From contig NZ_RDQN01000002.1 of the NCBI RefSeq assembly GCF_003703395.1, positions 372,001-436,000 of the forward strand: a stretch of 64,000 bases of DNA, given 5' to 3'. This stretch comes from Pseudoxanthomonas spadix. GTDB lineage: Bacteria > Pseudomonadota > Gammaproteobacteria > Xanthomonadales > Xanthomonadaceae. Both the position numbers and the translations under genes were made by a program. Shown here piece after piece: positions 28,239 through 35,096 of the stretch (the first letter of the stretch is position 1; every line of letters starts with the position of its first letter). A model generated the notes under the pieces. It did not search any database, was not told the DNA's origin, and saw nothing but the letters and a program-made list of their open reading frames with translations.

Positions 28239-28386
28239 TGGACGGGTGCCCAGGTTCAGGCGAAGGGGCACCAAGGTTAGCCGTTTCCGGGGGTCGCCGC
28301 ATCTTTGACGCGGCGCGCAACGCCGGCCTGGTCGCCGGCTACGTCGCGCTACGGGCCAGCATCGTGACCAAATGCGGCCAACCGGC

Positions 28387-28695
28387 TCAGCGGCAGCGGT
28401 AGGCGCCGAAGCGTTGTTCGCCGTCCACCGGCTCGCCCATGGGCTGGATCGTGTCGGCGTGCAGGGTCAGCGCCTCGTTGCGGGCCAGGGTTTCCAGCTC
28501 GTCGCGCACCTTGACGTCGTTGCGCTGATAGAAGGCCACCTTGTCCTTCACCGAGACCGCCACTTCGCCCAGTTTCTGGCAGCTGCTGGGGCGGCCGGCC
28601 GGAACGACCTTGATCGCGTTGGCCTGCGGAGACAGTTCCACCCAGGTGCAGGCGGACAGGACGGGCAGCAGGGCGGCAAGGACGATCAGGCGCAT
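28387..28695 (-). CDS. DUF4156-type small lipoprotein
   Basis: The 102-residue protein has a lipoprotein signal (LPVLSAC) and a mature part containing ANAIKVVPAGRPSSCQKLGEV and DELETLARNEALTLHADTI, which fits the DUF4156 (YjeI/RcsF-like) small lipoprotein family. It should sit in the outer membrane. Two further cysteines (SSC and YRCR) could form a disulfide. Function is not known. It is located between the M16 protease gene and oleA, all on the minus strand. Confidence 0.72.
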   Translation of the reverse strand: MRLIVLAALLPVLSACTWVELSPQANAIKVVPAGRPSSCQKLGEVAVSVKDKVAFYQRNDVKVRDELETLARNEALTLHADTIQPMGEPVDGEQRFGAYRCR

Positions 28696-28789
28696 GAAAG
28701 GCTCCGGTGCAGGGGATGCGGCGGGAAGGCCCGCATGGTGCCGCAGTGCCGATGAACGAGGAAGGCCCCCTCACGCGGGTCGGTCCATG

Positions 28790-28823
28790 AAAAAGCCCCG
28801 GCATGCGCGCGGCGGGCCGGGGC
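28790..28823 (-). terminator. Rho-independent terminator after the M16 gene
   Basis: On the minus strand an 8-bp stem (GCCCCGGC / GCCGGGGC) is followed by five T residues, 24 bp past the M16 stop codon. Confidence 0.8.
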
Positions 28824-28846
28824 CTTCAGTTGCGGCGGCGGGAAGG

Positions 28847-31744
28847 CTATTTGGCTGGCTTGGCACCGGTGCCGGCCGCGGCGACCGGCTTGCCATCGGC
28901 GTCGATCACCTTCACCTGCCCCAGTTTCAACGCTTCGATCGGGGCCTGGATCCTGGACAGGTCGCCCACCACCACCCAGGTCAGCGCGTTGGGGTCGATG
29001 CTCCTGGCGGCGGCGTTGGCCTGTTCGGGGGTGAAGGCCTCGACCTGCGCGTTGCGGACCTGCACCCAGTTGTCCGGGCGACCGTAGCGCACGATGTCGC
29101 CGATGGTGCTCATCACCGCCGCGGCGGTTTCATAGGCGCCGGGCTGGCTGCGCAGTTCGTTGGCCACGACCTTGTCGATCTCGGCCTGGGTGGCCGGCTT
29201 CCTGCCGCTGGCGTAGTCGCCGATCTCGCGCTGCATCTCGGCCACCGATTCGGCGGTCTTGTCGATCTGGACCGGGGCCACCGACAGGAACGGACGCTGG
29301 CCCAGCGCGCCGGTGAGCAGCGTACGGGCGCCATAGGACCAGTGCTTGTCCTCGCGCAGGTTCATGTTCATGCGCGAGGTGAACGAGCCGCCCAGCACCT
29401 CGTTGCTCATCTCCAGCTGGACCGCGCCCGGGTCCTTGCTGGAAGGCACCAGCTGGCCGGCATAGATGTTGGCCTGCACCGCGCCGGGCTGGTCGATCAG
29501 GAACACCCGCGGCGCGGCCGGGCGCCTGGCCTCGGGGATCGCCACGCCGGCCTTGGCCTGGCCCTGGCCCTTCCAGTCACCGAAGTACTTGTCCAGCACC
29601 GGCACGACCTGGGACAGGGTGGTGTCGCCGACCACGATCACCGTGGCTTGCTCCGGACGCAGCCACTGGCGCTGGTAGTTCAGCAGGTCCTGGCGATCCA
29701 GCGAGCCGATCGCCTGCTCGGTGCCGGTGCCGGTGAAGGGAATGCCGTAGGGATGGGCTTGGCCATACAGCAGCGGCGGCAGCACGCGCAGCGCGGCGGT
29801 CTGCGGACGTGCCTTCTCCTGGGCGATGCCGGCGATCCACTGCGCCTTGACCCGGTTGATCTCCGCAGGCTCGAAGCGCGGCGCGCGCAGCATGGTCGAG
29901 AACAGGCCAACGGATGCATCCAGGTTTTCCTTCAACGCCGACAGCGAGGCGGTGGCGCCGTCCAGCGAGGCGCCGGCCTCCAGCGCCGCGCCCAGTTCCT
30001 CGGCGCGCGACTTGAACGCCAGCGAGCCCAGCTCGCCGGCCCCTTCGTCGAGCATGGCGTTGGCAAAACCGGCCGTGCCCAGCTTGCCGCCGTGGTCGCT
30101 GGCGTAGCCGCCGTCGAAGGCGTAGCTGATGTTCACCACCGGGATCTCGTGGCGCTCGGCCAGGATCACGGTGCTGCCGTTCTTCAGCGTGGCCCGCTGC
30201 AGGGCCGGGAACTTCAGGTCCGGGAAGGTCTCGACCCTGGGGACACCGGCCTTGCGATCCACGGTACTGGCCAGGGTGGTGTACCTGGGGTCGGGCTTGG
30301 GCGGGTTGAACGCAGCCGGCTCGACCGAAGGCTCTTCGGCCAGCGGCTGGCGCACGCCGGGCTTGACCACGAAGGTGTGGCTGGGGTTGCCCAGCCACTT
30401 GGCCGCCGCCTCGCGCACCTGGGCGACGGTGGCGCCCTCGACGTTGGCCAGCGACTGGCGGAAGCAGCCCGGATCGCCGGTGAAGGTCGCACACGAGGCC
30501 AGCACATCGGCCTTGCCACCGAAGCCGCCGATGCGTTCGATGCCGCGGATGAAGCCGGCCCGGTAGTTGGTCTTGGCCCGTTCCAGTTCCTCGGCGGTCG
30601 GGCCGTCGGTGATCAGGCGAGCCAGTTCCTCATTGATGACTGCCTCGACCCGGGCCTGGTCCACGCCCTGCTTGACCATGGCCCGGATCGAGAAGCTGCC
30701 ACTGAGCTGCGCGTTGTAGTTGGCGGTGCTGACGCTGTCGACCAGCTGGTCCTGGTGGACCAGGCGCGCGTCCAGGCGCGAGCTGGCGCTGCCGCCGAGC
30801 ACGTCGGACACCAGGTCCAGCAGGTCGGCGTCGCGGGTCCCGGCCTGCGGCACGTTCCACAGGCGCTGGACCAGGATCTGCGGCACCTTGTCTTCCAGTT
30901 CGGTGCGGCCGTCCTGCTTGAGCACGGCGATGTCGACCTTGGGCTGGGCCATGGTCGGGGTGGCCGGGATATCGCCGAAGTACCGGGTGACCTTGTCCCT
31001 GGCCGTGGCCAGGTCGATGTCGCCGGCCAGCACCAGCACCGTGTTGTTGGGGCCGTACCAGGTCTTGAACCAGGTCTTGACGTCGTCCAGCGAGGCGGCA
31101 TCGAGATCGTTCATCGAGCCGATCGTGGTGTGGTGGTAGGGGTGGCCCACCGGGTACATGGTGCGCGCGATCACTTGGCGCAGCTGGCCGTAGGGCTGGT
31201 TCTCGCCCTGGCGCTTTTCGTTCTGGACCACCCCGCGCTGCTCGTCCAGGGTCTTCTGGTCGATCGCCCCGAGCAGGTGGCCCATGCGGTCCGATTCCAT
31301 CCACAGCGCCATGTCCAGCGCGGTGGTGGGGATGTTCGCGAAATAGTTGGTGCGGTCGGTGTTGGTGGTGCCGTTCATGTCGGTCGCACCGGCCTGCTCG
31401 AACGGGGCGAAGAACTCGCCCGGCGCGTTCTCGCTGCCGTTGAACATCAGGTGCTCGAACAGGTGCGCAAAGCCGCTGCGGCCGGCCGGCTCGTCCTTGC
31501 TGCCCACGTGGTACCACAGGTTGACCGCCACGATCGGCGCCTTGCGGTCGGTGTGCACGAGCACGCGCAGGCCGTTGGGCAGGGTGAACTGCTCGTAGGG
31601 AATATCGACCCTGGCCGGCGCCGTGGCTGGCGCGGCGGCCGCCGTTGGCGCCTGGGCCACGGCGGTGGTCGCCACGCCACCGAGCAGGGCGGTGGACAGG
31701 GCAAGAGCAAGCAGGCGGATCTGGGGACGCGGCGAAGTGCGCAT
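28847..31744 (-). CDS. Two-module M16 zinc peptidase
   Basis: The 965-residue protein has a signal peptide (to about Ala30) and the inverted zinc motif HLFEH (His94, Glu97, His98) in the first M16 domain. A second M16-like half (from about residue 500) lacks the zinc motif, the pitrilysin-type pattern. It should act in the periplasm on peptides enclosed between the two halves. AAGGAG lies just before the ATG at 31744. The gene is monocistronic with its own terminator. A long open frame on the opposite strand mirrors this gene but has no independent support. Confidence 0.92.
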   Translation of the reverse strand: MRTSPRPQIRLLALALSTALLGGVATTAVAQAPTAAAAPATAPARVDIPYEQFTLPNGLRVLVHTDRKAPIVAVNLWYHVGSKDEPAGRSGFAHLFEHLMFNGSENAPGEFFAPFEQAGATDMNGTTNTDRTNYFANIPTTALDMALWMESDRMGHLLGAIDQKTLDEQRGVVQNEKRQGENQPYGQLRQVIARTMYPVGHPYHHTTIGSMNDLDAASLDDVKTWFKTWYGPNNTVLVLAGDIDLATARDKVTRYFGDIPATPTMAQPKVDIAVLKQDGRTELEDKVPQILVQRLWNVPQAGTRDADLLDLVSDVLGGSASSRLDARLVHQDQLVDSVSTANYNAQLSGSFSIRAMVKQGVDQARVEAVINEELARLITDGPTAEELERAKTNYRAGFIRGIERIGGFGGKADVLASCATFTGDPGCFRQSLANVEGATVAQVREAAAKWLGNPSHTFVVKPGVRQPLAEEPSVEPAAFNPPKPDPRYTTLASTVDRKAGVPRVETFPDLKFPALQRATLKNGSTVILAERHEIPVVNISYAFDGGYASDHGGKLGTAGFANAMLDEGAGELGSLAFKSRAEELGAALEAGASLDGATASLSALKENLDASVGLFSTMLRAPRFEPAEINRVKAQWIAGIAQEKARPQTAALRVLPPLLYGQAHPYGIPFTGTGTEQAIGSLDRQDLLNYQRQWLRPEQATVIVVGDTTLSQVVPVLDKYFGDWKGQGQAKAGVAIPEARRPAAPRVFLIDQPGAVQANIYAGQLVPSSKDPGAVQLEMSNEVLGGSFTSRMNMNLREDKHWSYGARTLLTGALGQRPFLSVAPVQIDKTAESVAEMQREIGDYASGRKPATQAEIDKVVANELRSQPGAYETAAAVMSTIGDIVRYGRPDNWVQVRNAQVEAFTPEQANAAARSIDPNALTWVVVGDLSRIQAPIEALKLGQVKVIDADGKPVAAAGTGAKPAK

Positions 31745-32142
31745 TGAAGCTCCTTGAGTTTTGCGGTGTCCGTGCGGCGCATGCCGCGGCGGGTGAAGGG
31801 ACGACCCGGCGATGCTAGGCCCCGGCCGGCCGATTTTCACTAGGCCACAAGCCATGGCCGGGCACTTGCGGTCGGTCTCGTCATGCAAAACGGGCGATTG
31901 AGGCGGGCAAGGCGGGGTTTTGGTCCCTTGCTGATGTCGGCTTCAAGCCTTCTTAGTAAAAACAGGGCGTTGCGATAGACACGCGCCCCGCATGAGGGGG
32001 GGACAAGCCCCGTCCCACCAATCCATACGTTGAACAAACGCTGAACGCAAGCGGATGACCCGCAAGCCGTGCTTGACCGCTCATGATTCGGTGTTATACG
32101 TTACTACAACACCGCACAACAACATCACTACGGAGAAAAGCC
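31745..32142. other. Intergenic region between divergent M16 and repeat-protein genes
   Basis: About 400 bp with both promoters. The sequence near 32080-32130 is AT-richer and leads to a GGAG ribosome site for the plus-strand gene. No known operator pattern or RNA gene was recognised. Confidence 0.5.
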
Positions 32143-32580
32143 ATGAACCGCAGCGTCCTGCTTTCCCTGACCGCCGCCGCGCTTGTTGTCGTGTGCGCCG
32201 GGCTCCTGTCCCGCCATGCCCGCACGCAGACTGGCGTGGCCCAGGCGCCGACCGTCAACCACGTGGTCGGCCTGGCCACCGTCAGCGTCCGTCCCGATCC
32301 GGCCGACCTGGCCCATTTCCACGCCACCCAGGCACAGCGCGTGGTGGACCTGCCGGCGGTGAAGGTAGCCCCGGACATGGCAGACCTGGCCTACTTTCAG
32401 GCGGCACGCGCTGCCGAGCGCATCGTCGACCTGGCCACCGTCAGCGTCCGGCCGGCCGCCGGCGACCTGGCCTGGTACCTGTCGCAACAGGCCGGCCAGA
32501 TCGCGGTCCAGGCCCAGCGGATGGATGCACGGCTCGCCGCCGGTGCCGGGTCCCTGGTCGGCGACGTCGCCGCCCGCTAG
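32143..32580 (+). CDS. Hypothetical membrane-anchored protein with three internal repeats
   Basis: I do not recognise this 145-residue protein. A hydrophobic N-terminal segment (SLTAAALVVVCAGLLS) acts as a signal anchor or signal peptide. The rest holds three related blocks of about 27 residues: each has VV(D/G)L followed by a VSV/VKV strand, P, and a D(L)A-(H/Y/W)-(F/Y) motif (starts near residues 40, 67 and 94). The repeats suggest recent internal duplication. GGAG lies nine bases before the ATG. The stop codon TAG falls within the left inverted repeat of a small element, so the natural end may once have been different. Confidence 0.62.
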   Translation: MNRSVLLSLTAAALVVVCAGLLSRHARTQTGVAQAPTVNHVVGLATVSVRPDPADLAHFHATQAQRVVDLPAVKVAPDMADLAYFQAARAAERIVDLATVSVRPAAGDLAWYLSQQAGQIAVQAQRMDARLAAGAGSLVGDVAAR

Positions 32581-32744
32581 GAGTCTGTCGGGCTTTGGCG
32601 GTCGAGGCGAAAATTCGGCTGCGCGAGGACAGATTTTTGGCGATTCGCCGCCCCATCGTGGTTCTATGGGGCAAGAAGCGACGGAAATATGGACCGCACA
32701 GCCGGTTTTGCAGCCCGGCCGGCCAAAGTCCGACAGGCTCCTAG
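32577..32744. mobile_element. 168-bp MITE-like element with 22-bp terminal inverted repeats
   Basis: The ends at 32577-32598 and 32723-32744 are inverted copies matching at 20 of 22 positions and both begin CTAGGAG. The interior has no credible gene. Its size, lack of coding and paired ends fit a miniature inverted-repeat element or paired REP sequence. The left end overlaps the stop codon of the preceding gene. Confidence 0.75.
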
Positions 32745-32916
32745 GACCATGTCGCACGCGGGCACGGCATGCGCCGCCCCACCGCGCCGCGGCCGCCAAC
32801 GGAACAGGAGCGGCCAGGCCTCTAGACTTGCCGGGCCCAGGACCTGCCTCCGCCCACATGCACCCGCACCGTTCCCCCGCACTGCGCGCCGCCACCACCA
32901 GTGAAGCCTGCGCCGC

Positions 32917-33396
32917 ATGAGTGCGCCGTTCCAGCTGGATGTGCTGCTCTACCAGCCCCAGATCCCGCCCAACACCGGCAACGTGATCCGGCTGTGCGCC
33001 AACACCGGCGCGCGCCTGCACCTGATCGGCCCGCTCGGGTTCCAGCTCGAAGACCGCCAGCTGCGGCGCGCCGGGCTGGACTACCACGAGTACGCCGCTG
33101 TCCAGGTCCACGACGACCTGCCCGCGGCCCTGGCCGCGATCGCGCCCATCCGGTTGTTTGCGCTGAGCACGCGCGGCACCCGCCGCTACGACGCGGTCCA
33201 ATACGCCCCGGGCGACGCCTTGCTGTTCGGCCCGGAAACCCGCGGCCTGCCGGCCGAGGTGCTCGAGTCAGTGCCGCCGGCGCAGTGCCTGCGCCTGCCG
33301 ATGCGGCCGGACAACCGCAGCCTCAACCTGTCCAACACGGTGGCGATCATGGTGTTCGAGGCCTGGCGCCAGCAGGGCTTTGCCGGTGGCGCCTGA
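32917..33396 (+). CDS. trmL: tRNA (cytidine/uridine-2'-O-)-methyltransferase TrmL
   Basis: The 159-residue SPOUT methyltransferase methylates the ribose at position 34 of leucine tRNAs using S-adenosylmethionine. The sequence starts with LDVLLYQPQIPPNTGNVIRLCANTGARLHLI and has the knot-forming block LLFGPETRGLP and MRPDNRSLNLSNTVAI. Length is typical. The start ATG at 32917 fits the family. It is followed, after a likely OhrR operator, by ohrR in the same direction. Confidence 0.95.
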   Translation: MSAPFQLDVLLYQPQIPPNTGNVIRLCANTGARLHLIGPLGFQLEDRQLRRAGLDYHEYAAVQVHDDLPAALAAIAPIRLFALSTRGTRRYDAVQYAPGDALLFGPETRGLPAEVLESVPPAQCLRLPMRPDNRSLNLSNTVAIMVFEAWRQQGFAGGA

Positions 33397-33417
33397 ACGC
33401 TGCTGACACGATCGCTT

Positions 33418-33446
33418 GCAATTACATCGCGTGCGATTTAAATTGC
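33418..33446 (+). promoter_or_regulatory. Candidate OhrR operator upstream of ohrR
   Basis: A nested inverted repeat has outer arms GCAATT and AATTGC and inner arms ATCGC and GCGAT around GT. It ends six bases before the ohrR start. OhrR is known to repress its own gene through AT-rich palindromes, so this is a likely autoregulatory site. Confidence 0.6.
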
Positions 33447-33451
33447 TGCCC

Positions 33452-33907
33452 ATGCCCGACCAAGACGCCCCGGCCCACGACCTGCTGCACCTGGACCAGC
33501 AGCTGTGCTTCGCCCTGTATTCGGCCAACCTGGCATTGACCCGCGCCTACCGCGGCCTGCTGGCCGGGCTGGGCCTGACCTATCCGCAGTATCTGGTGAT
33601 GCTGGTGCTGTGGGAGCAGGAAGGCCAGACCGTGTCGGCCATCGGCCAGAAGCTGTTCCTGGACTCGGCCACCCTGACCCCGCTGCTCAAGCGCCTGCAG
33701 GCCGCTGGTCTGGTGACCCGCACCCGCGCCACCGGTGACGAGCGCCAGGTGGAGATCGGCCTGACCGAGGCCGGCCGGGCGCTGCGTGGCCGCGCCAGCG
33801 CCGTGCCGCAGGCCCTGTCCTGCGCCCTGGCCTGTCCGCCGGAGGCCTTGCTGCAGCTCAAGTCGCAGCTGGAAGACCTGCGCGACCACCTGGGCCGCGT
33901 CGCCTGA
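33452..33907 (+). CDS. ohrR: Organic hydroperoxide sensor OhrR (MarR family)
   Basis: The 151-residue winged-helix regulator has the reactive cysteine in QQLCFALY (Cys19) and a second at Cys124 near the C-terminus, as in two-cysteine OhrR proteins of Xanthomonas, where oxidation forms a disulfide and releases DNA. The recognition region is [21 protein letters not shown] chose the ATG at 33452, although the frame opens slightly earlier. The neighbour ohr and palindromes before both genes support the assignment. Confidence 0.93.
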   Translation: MPDQDAPAHDLLHLDQQLCFALYSANLALTRAYRGLLAGLGLTYPQYLVMLVLWEQEGQTVSAIGQKLFLDSATLTPLLKRLQAAGLVTRTRATGDERQVEIGLTEAGRALRGRASAVPQALSCALACPPEALLQLKSQLEDLRDHLGRVA

Positions 33908-33947
33908 GCCACCCCCTGCACTTCCCCACCTCGCGCCACGTCATAAA

Positions 33948-33961
33948 AATCGTGCGCGATT
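33948..33961 (+). promoter_or_regulatory. Candidate OhrR operator upstream of ohr
   Basis: The inverted repeat AATCG-TGCG-CGATT lies 29 bp before the ohr start and shares the ATCG...CGAT core with the palindrome in front of ohrR. It is probably the second OhrR-binding site. Confidence 0.5.
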
Positions 33962-33990
33962 CAATCGCTGACAACCAAAGGAGTCATGAG

Positions 33991-34416
33991 ATGCAACCTG
34001 ACAAGATCCTCTACACCGCCACCGCCATCGCCAAGGGCGGCCGCGACGGCCGCGGCATCACCCCGGGCGGTCCGCTGGACCTGCAGCTGTCCACGCCCAA
34101 GGAACTGGGCGGCGCCGGCGGCCCGGGCACCAATCCCGAGCAGCTGTTCGCGATCGGCTATGCGGCCTGCTTCATCGGCGCGATGCGCGCCGTCGGTGCG
34201 CGCGAGAACATCAAGGTGCCCGACGATGTGGCCATCGAGAGCCACGTCGGGATCGGCCCGGCCGGCAACGCCTTCACCATCGCCGTCGAACTGAAAATCG
34301 AACTGCCCGGCGTGGACCGCGAAACCGCCCAGAAGCTGGTCGACACCGCCCACCAGGTCTGCCCGTACTCCAACGCCACCCGCGGCAATGTCGATGTGGT
34401 GCTGACCCTGGTCTGA
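33991..34416 (+). CDS. ohr: Organic hydroperoxide resistance peroxidase Ohr
   Basis: The 141-residue OsmC-family peroxidase reduces organic hydroperoxides using a cysteine pair. The catalytic cysteine is Cys60 in GYAACF and the resolving one Cys124 in VCPYSNATRGN. The N-terminus has KILYTATAIAKGGRDGRG. The ribosome site AAAGGAG is eight bases before the ATG at 33991. It should be induced when OhrR is oxidised. Placement next to ohrR is the classic arrangement. Confidence 0.96.
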   Translation: MQPDKILYTATAIAKGGRDGRGITPGGPLDLQLSTPKELGGAGGPGTNPEQLFAIGYAACFIGAMRAVGARENIKVPDDVAIESHVGIGPAGNAFTIAVELKIELPGVDRETAQKLVDTAHQVCPYSNATRGNVDVVLTLV

Positions 34417-34456
34417 TCCAGGCAGTCGCGCCAGGCACCACAACGGCGTTCTTGGT

Positions 34457-34518
34457 GGGAGCCGCCATGGCGGCGAAGGGCTTTCCCGTGAAGGCCCATC
34501 GCCGCTGCAGCGGCTCCC
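34457..34518. repeat. REP-like long inverted repeat
   Basis: The ends GGGAGCCGC and GCGGCTCCC frame a second inverted pair (GGCGGCGA and a matching CGCCG segment), forming a long imperfect hairpin of 62 bp. It lies between the convergent ohr and Lrp genes and may also work as a bidirectional transcription stop. Elements of this type are scattered through Stenotrophomonas-like genomes. Confidence 0.7.
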
Positions 34519-34523
34519 GCCGG

Positions 34524-35003
34524 TCACACGCCCAGGTACAGGTCGGCGCTGTTCTTGACCTCTTCCATGACCGCATAGGTGCGGGTCTCGCGCACGCCGG
34601 GCAGCTGCCACAGGATCCTGCCGGCCAGCGCCCGGTAGTCGGCCATGTCGGCCGCGCGCAGCTTGATCAGGTAGTCGAAGCCGCCGGCCACCAGGTGGCA
34701 TTCCATGACTTCCGGCTGGCCGCGGATCGCGGCCTGGAATTGCTCCAGGATGTTGGGCGTGGTCCGGTCCAGCAGGATCTCCACGAACACCAGCATCCCG
34801 GCGCCAAGCTTCTGCGGATCGAGCCGGGCACGGTAGCCAAGGATGTAGCCCTCGGCGGTCAGCCGCTTGACCCGCTCCAGGGTGGCGGTGGGCGACAGGT
34901 GCACCGCCTCGGCCAGCTTGAGGTTGGTGATCCGGCCGTCGCGCTGAAGCAGGGCGAGGATTCTGCGGTCGGTGCGGTCCAGGGTGGCGGGGAGCTGGCT
35001 CAT
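34524..35003 (-). CDS. Lrp/AsnC family regulator, probably of putA
   Basis: The 159-residue protein has an N-terminal helix-turn-helix (LDRTDRRILALLQRDGRITNLKLAEAVHLSPTATLERVK... in the first 60 residues) and a C-terminal ligand-binding RAM domain (about 75-155). It is divergent from putA with about 90 bp between the starts. That layout, and PutR regulators of this family elsewhere, suggest that it activates or represses putA in response to proline; this is inference. The start at 35003 gives the normal N-terminus. Confidence 0.88.
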   Translation of the reverse strand: MSQLPATLDRTDRRILALLQRDGRITNLKLAEAVHLSPTATLERVKRLTAEGYILGYRARLDPQKLGAGMLVFVEILLDRTTPNILEQFQAAIRGQPEVMECHLVAGGFDYLIKLRAADMADYRALAGRILWQLPGVRETRTYAVMEEVKNSADLYLGV

Positions 35004-35096
35004 CTCCCGATCATAGGCCTGTGAACGGATAAAAATCCGGCACGCGCGGGATGAGAATGGCATATCTCCAGTCCATGCAGCACCAGGTGGTCATTG

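Noticed and set aside
28541-31747. 1068-residue open frame opposite the M16 protease
   Set aside because: It mirrors the M16 gene in GC-rich codons, is Gly/Arg/Ala/Val-rich without motifs, and M16 is fully supported on the other strand.
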